Below, piece after piece: positions 35,133 through 44,554 of a stretch of 64,000 nt of DNA (the first letter of the stretch is position 1; each line of letters opens with the position of its first letter). Where the stretch lies: positions 62,001 to 126,000 of the forward strand of contig JAJDWR010000016.1 in assembly GCA_022825505.1 (NCBI GenBank), read 5' to 3'. The notes below the pieces were generated by a model that had not been told where the DNA came from, did not search any database, and saw nothing but the letters and a program-made list of their open reading frames with translations. This stretch comes from Gammaproteobacteria bacterium (lineage in GTDB: Bacteria; Pseudomonadota; Gammaproteobacteria; Steroidobacterales; Rariloculaceae). The translations under genes were made by a program, and so were the position numbers.

Positions 35133-38100
35133 GTGAGATCAGGGCCGATTGCATATTTTGCCGGGAATCCAATCGCCGCCAACCTGCTCATGGCGTTCTT
35201 TATCGTCGGCGGCCTGATTGCCGGACGCAATCTTCCGGTTCAGAGTTATCCGGATCTCGATCTGAGATCCGTATCGGTGACGGTTGTCTCTCCCGGCTCC
35301 TCTCCCAGGGAGGTCGAGGAGGACATCGTACGCCGGGTAGAGGAGAACGTGGTCGGTCTGCCGGGCGTGGAGCGCGTTGTAGCGACGGCGTACGAAGGCC
35401 GGGGAGAGATCAGGGTCGAGCTGGCAACCTTCGCGAATGCCGACGCGGTTCTGGACGACGTACAGAGTGCCGTGGATCGCATCGAGAATTTCCCGCCGCT
35501 GACGGCCGAACAGCCGGAAGTCCAGTACGACCGGCTCAATATCGAAGTCATGACGCTCGCGGTATCGTCCGCATCGGCCACGGAGGACGAATTGCGGCTC
35601 GCAGCCGAGGATCTGCGCGTACACCTGCTGGAACTGCCGTCCGTGTCCCAGGTGGCGCTGCTCGGTACGAGGGATCGCGAGATCACCATCGAATTGAGCG
35701 AGGAAGAGATGCGGCGGCATTCGCTGACCATCCTCCAGATTTCCAACGCCGTGGAGCGCGCTTCCCTCAACCTGACGTTTGGGGAACTGCGCACGGACTC
35801 GGGCGGCCTCGTATTGCATACGGTGGCGAAACGGCAGACCGGAGAAGAATTCGAGGACATTCCGCTGATCGCCAGGATGGACGGAACGATGCTCACGCTG
35901 GGCGATGTGGCCGCCATCCGCGACGGATTCGTGGACGAGGACATCGTTGCCCGGGTGGACGGGGATCCCGCGGTGTTCGTCCGCGTCGACGCGGCGGAGC
36001 AACAGTCGATCGTGGCGATGGGCGAGGAGATCAGGAACTCGCTCGCCGGCTATTCGCCCCCGGCCGGTATCGCGGTGGAAATGTGGAACGATCGCGCCGG
36101 CGATGCCGTGGAGCGAATTTCGCTCATCGTACAGAACGCGGTGATCGGGATCATTCTGGTCTTCATTTGCCTCATCGTGTTCTTCGACCTCCGCGTCGCG
36201 GTCTGGATCACGGTGGGCATTCCGCTGTCCTTCCTGGGATCGTTGATCTTCTTCGCTCCCGCGGGCATGACGCTGAATCTCGGGACGATCTTTGCCTTCT
36301 TCCTGATGGTGGGCATCGTCGTGGACGATGCCGTGGTGGTGGGCGAGAGCATTGCCGCGGAACGCGAGGGCGGCAAGGGGGCGCTCGAGGCGGCGATTTC
36401 GGGGGCGCGAGCCATGGTGGGGCCGATTACCATCGGCGCCGTGACGACGATTCTGGCCTTCCTGCCGTTCCTGTTCGTCACCCCGATCAGGGTTCAGATG
36501 GTCAGTGTCTTTCCCTACGTGGCGTTCTTCGTACTGATCGTTTCGCTCGTGGAAGCCTTCTTCATCCTGCCGTCGCACCTGTCCCACAAGAGAAACTGGA
36601 GCGTCCCGCCGCTGAGCGACTTTCAGGCCCGGGTGCGGGAACGGCTGGCCGCGATGCGGGACAATATTGTCGTCCCGGCGGTGTCCTGGTCGGTACAACG
36701 CGTCTGGTTCGCGCCGACCTGCGGTGCCGTGATTGTCGCCTTTGCCCTGGTGCTGATGCGCATCGAAGCCGTACAGGTCGTCTACTTCGATGAAATGATC
36801 AATGCGTCCGACGACCTCCAGGTGGACCTGGCGCTGCCGGTGGGAACGCCTTTCGCAACGACTCTCGCCACGGCAGAGCGATTCGTGGATGCGGCGCAAC
36901 GAATCAACGGCCAGAGCGCCGGAACACCGATCGAGTCGATCAGCGTCCTGGCCGGCAGTTTCTTCGCGCCGCCCAATCAGGCGTTGGCGCGCATCAACAG
37001 TCACCAGGCTTCCGTTGTGGTTCACCTGAACGACAGACCGGAGCGCCAGGCGTCCATTCAGGAGGTCCAGCGGCAGTTGCGCCAGAATGTCGGTGACGTC
37101 TCATACCTTGCGAACATCCGGTATTACACCGGAGTCACGCGGCCCGTGTCCGGAATTGCCTATGCCGTAAAGCACGACGATCCCGGGATTCTTCGGCAAG
37201 CCGCCAACGATCTGGTTGCCGGTATGCAAGACGTACCGGGGGTCTATGCGGTTGCGAACAGTCAGGCGCTGGGCAAACGGCACCTGGAAATCGAGCTCAC
37301 GCCGGAAGGGCACGCCGCCGGCCTGACGACCGGATCGATCGGCGCGCAGTTGCGCTCGAATTTCCACGGAGCGGTGGTACAGCGGCTTCAGCGCGGCGCC
37401 GACGAAATCAAGGTGGTGGTGAGATACCCCGAGGAGCAGCGCCAGAGCCTTCGCGAACTGACCAACGAACGAATATTCAGGCCCGGAGGCGTCGGCGAGA
37501 TCCCGCTGTCCACTGTGGCTAACCTGGTTGAGCGACGGGAATTGTCGGCGTTGACCAGTATCGACGGGCAACAGACCGCAAGGGTGACCGGCGAGGCCGA
37601 CCCTGCGGTGGTGACACCCCTGCAGGCCAGGCGGCAAGTCAATCAAGACCTGATTCCCGGCCTGCTCGCAATGTACCCTGGCTTGGCCATCGAGGCGGAC
37701 GGCAGTGCCAGGGAAGAGCGTTCCATGCTCGACACGCTGCGAGTCCTCGTACCCCTGGTGATGATTGCGATGTACGTGCTCATCGCCGCGTTTCTCAGAA
37801 GTTACTGGAAGCCCCTGATTGCCGTGGTGGGCGTTCCGATCGCGTTTGCCGGTTCGGTCTTCGGCCACTGGATACTGGGATGGGACTACGGGTTCATGTC
37901 CCTGTTCGGCCTGATCGGCGTTGCGGGCGTGATCGTGAACGACGCGCTCGTGCTGATGGACCGCTACAACACCCTGCGCCGCGAGAACGAGATGCTTCCT
38001 GCCATCGCCGCGGCATCGGCCGCGACGCGGCATCGCTTCCGCGCCGTCTTTCTGACCAGCCTGACGACGGTTCTGGCGCTGGCGCCTCTGCTCTACGAGC

Positions 38101-38228
38101 GAAGCGACATACTGATGTTCCTGGTGCCCTTCGTGGTCAGCATGCTGGGCGGGCTGATCTTCTCGGGCCTCTTCATCCTGTTCCTGCTGCCCTCGCTGGT
38201 CATGATTGCCGAGGCGGGCAGGGAATAG
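35133..38228 (+). CDS. RND efflux pump, inner-membrane subunit
   Basis: 1031 residues with the twelve-helix, two-porter layout of the AcrB superfamily. The paired aspartates of the proton relay are at residues 398-399 in GIVVDDAVVVGES. The start is GTG 35133 with AAGGAG five bases upstream. The protein is most like poorly characterised RND pumps paired with short adaptors rather than AcrB itself. It forms a two-gene operon with the adaptor 78 bases upstream. Confidence 0.93.
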   Translation: MRSGPIAYFAGNPIAANLLMAFFIVGGLIAGRNLPVQSYPDLDLRSVSVTVVSPGSSPREVEEDIVRRVEENVVGLPGVERVVATAYEGRGEIRVELATFANADAVLDDVQSAVDRIENFPPLTAEQPEVQYDRLNIEVMTLAVSSASATEDELRLAAEDLRVHLLELPSVSQVALLGTRDREITIELSEEEMRRHSLTILQISNAVERASLNLTFGELRTDSGGLVLHTVAKRQTGEEFEDIPLIARMDGTMLTLGDVAAIRDGFVDEDIVARVDGDPAVFVRVDAAEQQSIVAMGEEIRNSLAGYSPPAGIAVEMWNDRAGDAVERISLIVQNAVIGIILVFICLIVFFDLRVAVWITVGIPLSFLGSLIFFAPAGMTLNLGTIFAFFLMVGIVVDDAVVVGESIAAEREGGKGALEAAISGARAMVGPITIGAVTTILAFLPFLFVTPIRVQMVSVFPYVAFFVLIVSLVEAFFILPSHLSHKRNWSVPPLSDFQARVRERLAAMRDNIVVPAVSWSVQRVWFAPTCGAVIVAFALVLMRIEAVQVVYFDEMINASDDLQVDLALPVGTPFATTLATAERFVDAAQRINGQSAGTPIESISVLAGSFFAPPNQALARINSHQASVVVHLNDRPERQASIQEVQRQLRQNVGDVSYLANIRYYTGVTRPVSGIAYAVKHDDPGILRQAANDLVAGMQDVPGVYAVANSQALGKRHLEIELTPEGHAAGLTTGSIGAQLRSNFHGAVVQRLQRGADEIKVVVRYPEEQRQSLRELTNERIFRPGGVGEIPLSTVANLVERRELSALTSIDGQQTARVTGEADPAVVTPLQARRQVNQDLIPGLLAMYPGLAIEADGSAREERSMLDTLRVLVPLVMIAMYVLIAAFLRSYWKPLIAVVGVPIAFAGSVFGHWILGWDYGFMSLFGLIGVAGVIVNDALVLMDRYNTLRRENEMLPAIAAASAATRHRFRAVFLTSLTTVLALAPLLYERSDILMFLVPFVVSMLGGLIFSGLFILFLLPSLVMIAEAGRE

Positions 38229-38284
38229 GGCAGGGCATCGTTTCCGACGCGGTCGATTGCCGCCGATCGTCCACTGCGGGCGGA

Positions 38285-39049
38285 TTACTCCGGTTTCATG
38301 AACAGCAGCGCGAAGCGGTCCGTGTTTCCCGTCACCGTACGCCGGCCGACCTCGAACCGCAGTTCGTCATCGGGCCGCCGCAACAAGGTGCTGTAGTCGA
38401 CCAACACGAAACCGGAATCCTGGACTTCCTTGATGGCGAGCACGGGGTCCACGCGCCGGCCATTCTCCGTGTTGTCGGGCTCCATGTGCCGGCGCGTGTG
38501 GTCGACGATGCCATACAGTCCGCCCGGCTTCAGCGCGTCGAACGACGACTTGTTGATGGCCATACGCGCGTCGTAATCGAAATTGTGATAGTTGCGGAAC
38601 GTCAGCACCATGTCCACGGGCTCGACGTCCCAGGGACCCGACGCGATCCATGGCGAGCCGTTCGGGTCGGCGGCGGCGCCCCAGCCGAGCACCTCCACGT
38701 CTTGCATGCCCGGCAGGTCCGTCACGCCGGCGAAGGGGGCGCTGTAAAACGTCGGCGCCGGATGCGTCACGTAGAGCATGCCGGCTTCGTTCAGGACCGG
38801 CGCCAGGATTTTCGTGTACCAGCCGCTGAACGGGAGCAGCTCAATCACCGTCATGTCGGGTTCGAGCCGGAAGAAATCGAGCACCTGCGCGGGTTGGCGG
38901 TTGCGGTCTCGCGCACGCTCTTCCGCGGTTCTGATCTCGCTCTGCATGGCGTCCATCACGGCCTGCTCCAGTTCGTTGGGAGGGTCGCCGAACTGGGCGA
39001 ATGTGACGGGCGCTGCCAGCAGTGTGGTGAGAAGCATTGAAAATCGCAT
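38285..39049 (-). CDS. Predicted SAM-dependent methyltransferase with signal peptide
   Basis: 254 residues. A signal peptide (about 1-18, cut near TFA/QFG) precedes a methyltransferase-like fold: VLDFFRLEPDMTVIELLPFSGWYTKIL (motif I degenerate, ELLPFSGW), DMVLTFRNYHNF and ALKPGGLYGIVDH. I recall this as COG4798, a group annotated as exported predicted methyltransferases. An exported SAM-dependent enzyme is odd because SAM is cytoplasmic; either it folds inside, or the function differs. It lies between the RND operon and the flavocytochrome genes. Confidence 0.75.
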   Translation of the reverse strand: MRFSMLLTTLLAAPVTFAQFGDPPNELEQAVMDAMQSEIRTAEERARDRNRQPAQVLDFFRLEPDMTVIELLPFSGWYTKILAPVLNEAGMLYVTHPAPTFYSAPFAGVTDLPGMQDVEVLGWGAAADPNGSPWIASGPWDVEPVDMVLTFRNYHNFDYDARMAINKSSFDALKPGGLYGIVDHTRRHMEPDNTENGRRVDPVLAIKEVQDSGFVLVDYSTLLRRPDDELRFEVGRRTVTGNTDRFALLFMKPE

Positions 39050-39177
39050 CTGGACTCTCCTTGTCGGTCTGATTTCAGTGAAGGTCGCGGCCCGCTACGT
39101 AGTCTACAACGGACTGCGGCTCGGTGTGTCCGGGGATGCTCGCAATGGACTGCCAGGTCTTGGCGCTTCGGTACCGG

Positions 39178-40794
39178 CTACGCGCGGCCTTCCCGAATGT
39201 GCTTCGGCCAGATTCCGCCGCGGCCGGCGGAAATGATACCGTTCGGGTCGACTGCGTCCTTCAGGGTCTCGCTGAACCGTCGCAATGCGTGATCGTTGAA
39301 CGAATAGTGTCCCATGATCAGATCCTGGAAGACAGGCGGCGTACGGTACTCGCCCCAGCCGCGCTCTGCACCCAGGTTTGCCAGGTGCGTAAACGCCTCG
39401 CGCTGGCGCTGATTCGCCTCCACATCGATTCGCGATACCGGGAATCCCATGATGAATATGAACGCCCGGTACATCCAGGTCGCCGGTGTGGAAGCCGGGT
39501 GGGTGAACGACCGCATCCCCATTTCCCTGAAGGCTTCGGTGAAGACTTCCTGCGCTTCCAGGACCGCTTCCCCGGATTTCGGGATGAGTGGTGCGAACCA
39601 CATCTCGCCGTCCCAGCCCAGCGTTTCGGCGTCCGGTCGGGTCCCCAGCCGGAAGATTTCCATGTTTGGAATTCCGAGCGCCACCTTGTGCAATCCCTCG
39701 ACTTCGTCGGCCGCGATCGGCCACTGAAGTTCATGATCGAGACTGAATTTCGCGCCGGGGATATCGCTGAGCAGGCGCTGGGCGTAGTTCCAGTTGGCCC
39801 GAACGGTTTCCCCGGGCCCGTAGAACTGGAGTTCGCAGCGGTAGTAGGCCATGTCGTTGCCCTGTGCCCAGCGTTCGAGGTCCTGCGCGGAACGGGCGAA
39901 CGGCTGATTCAGAATCTCCGCGACCTCGGGCTCGGAGAAATGCGCCGTCAGCGGTGTGTTGTAGCGCGGCATACCGATCAGGCCCGCGTGTTCGAGCTGA
40001 TTCACGATCGCGACAAGATCGATGATGTCGCGCCGTGCCGGTACGGACACGGTTCCCTTCAGATAGGCTTCCGGCTCCGGGAACAGGTGAAACCCCATCT
40101 TCGTGACCACGCCGAAGTTGCCCTGGGAGAACAGGCCATCGACGTGCGGGCCGAAACCGTAGCGGTATTCGCCCCAGGTGTCGGCGCCGGGCAGTGCGCC
40201 CATGCCGGTGCGCATCAGCTCGCCGTCCGGCAGGACCACTTCCATGCCGCAGTGCGAGATGAAATGATCGCGATAGGCGCCCCACGTATAGCCGACACCG
40301 TGATCGAGGGCATTGCCGACCACGCTGCCCCAGCCCGGGTCCGGGCAGTCGATGAGGACCTTCAGATTGCGGTCCTGGATGTAGCGATACAGGTCGAAGT
40401 ACGACACGCCCGGCTCGACGATGGCGTAGTGGCGCTTGTCGTCGACCTCGATCACGCGATTCATGCGCTTGAGATCCAGCACGACACTGCCGGAGAGGTT
40501 CGGCGCGGAACCGCCATAGCCGAGGTTGCGGCCAGTGGAGATCGGATAGATCGGGATGCGATAGCGATTGGCCGTGCGAACGACCTGCTGGACCTCCTCC
40601 GTGTTGTCCGGCGCAACCGCGGCGGAAACCAGAATCTCCTCGGGTTCGTTCTGTACCGGCGAGTAGGCGTCCCGGTACAGGCGCGTATCCTCGTCCTCGG
40701 TGAATACCCAGTCGCTGCCTACGGCGCTCTCGAATTCGCCGAGTGCCGTGCGGAAGTCCTGTTCGTTAACGCCCGGGGGTATTGCCATCATCAT
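39178..40794 (-). CDS. FAD-linked oxidase, 4-cresol dehydrogenase / vanillyl-alcohol oxidase family flavoprotein
   Basis: 538 residues, an FAD-binding PCMH domain (about 40-270; PIYPISTGRNLGYGGSAP, VVGNALDHGVGYT) followed by the cap domain of the VAO/PchF family (GFGPHVDGLFSQGNFGVVTKMGF). Family members oxidise the side chain of para-alkylphenols such as 4-cresol, vanillyl alcohol or eugenol. The ATG overlaps the stop of the cytochrome gene (ATGA), giving the PchC-PchF flavocytochrome arrangement of Pseudomonas. Which phenol is used, and the residue linking FAD covalently, cannot be read from sequence. Confidence 0.85.
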   Translation of the reverse strand: MMMAIPPGVNEQDFRTALGEFESAVGSDWVFTEDEDTRLYRDAYSPVQNEPEEILVSAAVAPDNTEEVQQVVRTANRYRIPIYPISTGRNLGYGGSAPNLSGSVVLDLKRMNRVIEVDDKRHYAIVEPGVSYFDLYRYIQDRNLKVLIDCPDPGWGSVVGNALDHGVGYTWGAYRDHFISHCGMEVVLPDGELMRTGMGALPGADTWGEYRYGFGPHVDGLFSQGNFGVVTKMGFHLFPEPEAYLKGTVSVPARRDIIDLVAIVNQLEHAGLIGMPRYNTPLTAHFSEPEVAEILNQPFARSAQDLERWAQGNDMAYYRCELQFYGPGETVRANWNYAQRLLSDIPGAKFSLDHELQWPIAADEVEGLHKVALGIPNMEIFRLGTRPDAETLGWDGEMWFAPLIPKSGEAVLEAQEVFTEAFREMGMRSFTHPASTPATWMYRAFIFIMGFPVSRIDVEANQRQREAFTHLANLGAERGWGEYRTPPVFQDLIMGHYSFNDHALRRFSETLKDAVDPNGIISAGRGGIWPKHIREGRA

Positions 40795-41201
40795 TCTCCG
40801 GTGTTTTGTGTGAGGTAGGCGGTTACTGCGTCGAGGTCCGCATTGCTGATCTCCGTCGGCCTGAAAAACGGCATCATCGAGATGCCCTCGCGGACCATCA
40901 GTTCCACGAACTCCGGGACCATGTCGGTGCGCTCGGTCAGCGTGGCCGGGAGCTCTCCGCGGTACTTGATCGCCAGCGCCGCGGTACCAGGCTTGAGCAT
41001 CTCGGGTCCGTGGCAGGTGTTGCACCAGTAGTCGTAGACAGCTTCGCCGCGCTCGAGCAGTTCGACGCGGGATATCGGAGATTCAAGGCTTATGCCGAGC
41101 TCGCGGGACGTCAGCCCGTCCTCCGGTACCTGCGCGCTGCCTTGCAGTGACAACAGCAATGCGGTGGCCGCGAATCCGAATTTCGAGTAATGCATTGTCA
41201 T
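40791..41201 (-). CDS. Cytochrome c subunit of the flavocytochrome
   Basis: 136 residues with a signal peptide (cut near GSAQ, residue 24) and one heme c site, CNTCH at 60-64; the sixth ligand is probably the methionine in ISMMPFF (109 or 110). It would take electrons from the flavoprotein encoded immediately downstream and pass them to the respiratory chain, as PchC does for PchF. Start at ATG 41201 (ATG 41195 also possible); the upstream open frame has no signal sequence logic. It is divergent from the core-MBL gene across a 255-bp AT-rich gap. Confidence 0.85.
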   Translation of the reverse strand: MTMHYSKFGFAATALLLSLQGSAQVPEDGLTSRELGISLESPISRVELLERGEAVYDYWCNTCHGPEMLKPGTAALAIKYRGELPATLTERTDMVPEFVELMVREGISMMPFFRPTEISNADLDAVTAYLTQNTGE

Positions 41202-41456
41202 CCCTGTGGTATGCCCACCGGTGTGGCGGCAGAGTTTACTACAGCAAGTCAACCGGAGTGCGGCCGCCCCTACCAGCCTTCGCCAAGCGTAAAATTGCGA
41301 TCTTTTCATGGAGACTAATGCAATCTTCAACACTTCTCTCAGCAATAATATTCATATTCTGAGATGCTTATGCTGCGAGATATCAGAATTCGGATTGCCG
41401 GTCACCATACATACTGCATAACGGGCAAGGATATTCATTAGCTGACTCCACCTGTC

Positions 41457-43301
41457 ATGTTGAGAATGGAAAATGCACTGCTGACCATCTGGACGCTGCT
41501 TTGCGTGCTTGGGACCGCACCGGCCGTTGCGCAGATGGATCTCACCGGCATGTGGGTTCCGCTGCCCCGCGATCAGGATGGCAGCGGGGACACCGGCGAT
41601 GCGGCCGGTATTCCCTTGAGCGTCGACGGGCGCAGGCGCGCCCATAGCTGGTCCGCCGAGGAATTCGACACGGCCGAGTGGGTGTGCCGGCCGCACGCGT
41701 GGGATTACTCTCTTGACGGCCCGCTTTCCCAGATCCGTTTCCTGCCGATCGTCGACCGGGCCACGCAGGAGATCATCGCCTATCACGGACATATTCAGAT
41801 GGAGCAACAGGAAACCTTCATCTGGCTGGACGGGCGTCCCCATCCGCCGGCCAATGCTCCGCACACCTGGAGCGGGTTCACCACCGGAGAGTGGGAGGGC
41901 GATGTCCTGGTCACGACCACCACCCACCTCAAGGAGGCCTATATCCGGCGCACGGGCTTGATGCGCAGCGACCGCACGACGGTGCGTACGCGATGGAGGC
42001 GCATCGGCGACTATCTTCAGGCCACCACGATCATGTACGACCCCATTTACCTGGCGGAGCCTTATATTCGCAGTGCCAACACGTGGGTGAACTCTCCGGA
42101 ACGTCCCATGGCCCCATATCCTTGCGAGGAGGCGACGGAAACCGTCGTGCCCCGCGGTTCGGTATCCCATTTCCTCCCGGGGCAGAGTCCGCTGCCCGGG
42201 CTGGACCCGGACCGGGTCGACGAGTTCGAAACGCCCTACGAGGCGAAGCTCGGCGGCGCGAGCACGATGTTGCCCGGGTACGTCGACGACCTGGCAGCCA
42301 TGGAGACCAACCCGGCGGGCGCAGACCCTGCCGCGCCGTTCATGCGCCCACAGGGGGAAGAGATCAGACCCCAACCCGTGTGGGGAGTCGAACTGGAGGG
42401 AGGGCCGGAACCGGGTGAAATCCAGGTGCTGCCGGTGCAGGGCAATGTGTTTGCGCTTTTCGGCGCCGGCGCAAACATCACGGTGCAGGCCGGCGAGGAC
42501 GGCGTGCTGGTGGTGGATACCGGAGTCGAGTCGATGAGCGGGGCGGTGCTCGAGGCCATCCGCACCATCTCCGACGGCCCGATCCGGTACATCGTCAATA
42601 CCACGCACACCCGGGAGCATACCGGCGGCAACGACTTGATCGCCGCGGCCGGGGAACAGGTTCCCTGGCGAGCCCCGACTTATGCCCAGGGCCCCCAGGG
42701 TGCGCTGGGCAGGGACAAGGCGTCGGTCATCGCCTATCTCAACGTATTCGCCCGAATGATTGTGCCTCCCGACGGCGGCGAGCCCCTGCCGGAGGGCGGA
42801 TGGCCGGACAATACCTACTCGACACCGTGGAAGCGGCTGTACTTCAATGACGAACCCGTGGTCATCACGCATCGGCCGGGCACCAGCGATTCCAACAGCG
42901 TGGTGCTGTTTCGAAAGTCCGACGTGGTCAGCGCCGGCGATCTGCTCGACCTGACCCGCTTCCCCCGGATCGACCCGGATACGGGCGGTGGCATTCAGGC
43001 GCTTGTGGATGCGCTGAACTACCTGATCAGCATCGTTGCACCGGCGGAAAACTCCGCCGGCGGCACGCTCGTGGTGCCCGGACGGGGACGCATCGCCGAC
43101 TACGCGGAAGTCGCCTACTACCGTGACATGGTGAGCGTGATCCGCGACCGGATCCTGGCGATGATCGACAGCGGGATGACGCGGGAGACGATCATCGCCG
43201 CCGGGCCCACGTGGGGATACGATGCCCGTTACGGCAGCGACAGCGGGGACTGGACCACCGACATGTTCGTCGGGGCTGCCTACGACACCCTGGCGAGATA
43301 A
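41457..43301 (+). CDS. Exported fusion protein: Cys-bracketed core domain plus metallo-beta-lactamase-fold domain
   Basis: 614 residues. A signal peptide (about 1-25) is followed by a core domain (about 28-225) with Cys77 and Cys223, WLDGRPHP, GEWEGDVL and DPIYLAEP, and then, after a linker, an MBL-fold domain (about 325-614) beginning FALFGAGANITVQ and DGVLVVDTG. The MBL metal motif reads TTHTREHTGG (383-392), where active enzymes have HxHxDH, so first and second histidines are lost. The gene heads a plus-strand set with a DUF6152-like and a core gene; it equals a fusion of the separate genes at 47554 and 49443. Function unknown. Confidence 0.75.
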   Translation: MLRMENALLTIWTLLCVLGTAPAVAQMDLTGMWVPLPRDQDGSGDTGDAAGIPLSVDGRRRAHSWSAEEFDTAEWVCRPHAWDYSLDGPLSQIRFLPIVDRATQEIIAYHGHIQMEQQETFIWLDGRPHPPANAPHTWSGFTTGEWEGDVLVTTTTHLKEAYIRRTGLMRSDRTTVRTRWRRIGDYLQATTIMYDPIYLAEPYIRSANTWVNSPERPMAPYPCEEATETVVPRGSVSHFLPGQSPLPGLDPDRVDEFETPYEAKLGGASTMLPGYVDDLAAMETNPAGADPAAPFMRPQGEEIRPQPVWGVELEGGPEPGEIQVLPVQGNVFALFGAGANITVQAGEDGVLVVDTGVESMSGAVLEAIRTISDGPIRYIVNTTHTREHTGGNDLIAAAGEQVPWRAPTYAQGPQGALGRDKASVIAYLNVFARMIVPPDGGEPLPEGGWPDNTYSTPWKRLYFNDEPVVITHRPGTSDSNSVVLFRKSDVVSAGDLLDLTRFPRIDPDTGGGIQALVDALNYLISIVAPAENSAGGTLVVPGRGRIADYAEVAYYRDMVSVIRDRILAMIDSGMTRETIIAAGPTWGYDARYGSDSGDWTTDMFVGAAYDTLAR

Positions 43302-43316
43302 TCGAGGAGAGATCCG

Positions 43317-43712
43317 ATGACGCAACAGCATGTGTGGACACTGCTCGCCGGTGCTGCCGCGCTGGCGGTTTCGAGCGCCGGCTGGACGCACCATTCGTTC
43401 CAGGCCACGTACGACGAGGATTCCGATCCCATCGAGATCGAAGGGGTGGTCAAGGAACTCGTATGGCGCAATCCGCATTCGTTTCTTCGCGTCGATGTCA
43501 CCGGCGCCGACGGGAGCGTGGAAACCTGGGTGCTGGAGTGGGCCTCCATCAACCAGTTGTCCGAGGCGCGGCTGACCCGAACGACGTTGCTGCCCGGCCA
43601 GCAGATCGTGGCCAGCGGCCTTCCGCCGCGGGATTCCGGGTACAACAGGCTGCTGTTGCGCGAGGTCACGCGCCCCAGCGACGGGTGGTCCTGGCGCGGC
43701 CGGGTCCGCTAG
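43317..43712 (+). CDS. Exported DUF6152-like protein
   Basis: 131 residues. After a hydrophobic signal region the mature part begins at or just before HHSFQATYD (His25, His26), with the conserved RNPH (His54) 28 residues on, then VLEWAS and LPGQQIVASG. I recognise the family as DUF6152 from memory; no function is known to me. It follows the core-MBL gene by 15 bases, with a GAGGAGA site. It is closest by eye to the DUF6152-like protein at 47045 (shared RPSDG-x-(S/T)W near the C-terminus). Confidence 0.78.
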   Translation: MTQQHVWTLLAGAAALAVSSAGWTHHSFQATYDEDSDPIEIEGVVKELVWRNPHSFLRVDVTGADGSVETWVLEWASINQLSEARLTRTTLLPGQQIVASGLPPRDSGYNRLLLREVTRPSDGWSWRGRVR

Positions 43713-43745
43713 CGGGCCATGTCCGGTCGTTTACAGGGTGGTTCA

Positions 43746-44492
43746 ATGCAAGGCGCCGTTTGCCTGCTCGTTCTGACGCTGGCGATGGGCAGTTCGAGCG
43801 TCGCGATTGCCCAGTTCTTCGACCGGCCACCGCCGCCCCCCGACCCCCGCAGCGGCCGCGAAGCCGCCGCGCAGGACCTGACGGGGTACTGGGTCTCCGT
43901 GGTCAGCGAGTACTGGCACCTGCGCATGCTGATGCCCCCTAGGGGCAATTACAGCATGCTGCCGTTGACAGCCGAGGCCCGCGAGTTCGCCGGCGCCTGG
44001 AACCCCGGCGACGACGCCGGCAACGAATGCCGCAGTTACGGCGCCGCTGCCGTCATGCGCCTGCCGGGGCGGCTGCACATCCAGTGGGCCGACGACGAAA
44101 CCCTGCAGATCGACATCGACTCCGGTACCCAGACGCGGCTGCTGCACTTCGACGAGACCGAGGCCGGTCCGCCCTCATGGCAGGGCCACTCGATGGCGTC
44201 CTGGGTGAGCCAGTCCGGGGCCGAGGATGCCCGGTACCTCAAGGTAACCACCACCAACATGCTACCGGGCTACCTGCGCAAGAACGGCGTACCCTACAGC
44301 GGCGATGCGGCGCTTGAAGAACACTTCGATGTCTTCACCGAGCCCAACGGCGATCGCTGGATGGTCATCACCAGTATCGTCACGGACCCCGCCAACCTGA
44401 CTCGACCCTACGCGGTCACGAACCACTTCAGGCAGGTGGACGACGGCAGCGGCTGGGACCCGACCCCCTGCCGGGTGGACCATCCCCGGTAA
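43746..44492 (+). CDS. Exported Cys-bracketed core-domain protein
   Basis: 248 residues from ATG 43746; an upstream ATG at 43719 would add nine residues. Signal peptide to about residue 22, a proline-rich stretch, DLTGYW, then the core domain between Cys95 and Cys242 (147 apart). It shares PGYLRKNGVPYS and WDPTPC with the protein at 48586, its evident counterpart in the other sub-operon. Unknown function; by context an envelope protein acting with the DUF6152-like and MBL partners upstream. Confidence 0.72.
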   Translation: MQGAVCLLVLTLAMGSSSVAIAQFFDRPPPPPDPRSGREAAAQDLTGYWVSVVSEYWHLRMLMPPRGNYSMLPLTAEAREFAGAWNPGDDAGNECRSYGAAAVMRLPGRLHIQWADDETLQIDIDSGTQTRLLHFDETEAGPPSWQGHSMASWVSQSGAEDARYLKVTTTNMLPGYLRKNGVPYSGDAALEEHFDVFTEPNGDRWMVITSIVTDPANLTRPYAVTNHFRQVDDGSGWDPTPCRVDHPR

Positions 44493-44493
44493 A

Positions 44494-44508
44494 CTGCGGA
44501 AGCCGCAG
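44494..44508. terminator. Short hairpin after the core gene
   Basis: CTGCGG-AAG-CCGCAG starts two bases after the TAA stop of the preceding gene and lies in a 62-bp convergent gap. The six-bp stem has no T-run, so it is only a weak terminator candidate. Confidence 0.3.
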
Positions 44509-44554
44509 GCAGTCGGGTCCCAGAGGCCCCAACGGTCCTGCCTGAGCAACAGAG

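Noticed and set aside
41202-41456. Small gene or RNA in the AT-rich divergent gap
   Set aside because: No frame with a plausible start and ribosome-binding site and no strong hairpin was found; it is treated as a promoter region.
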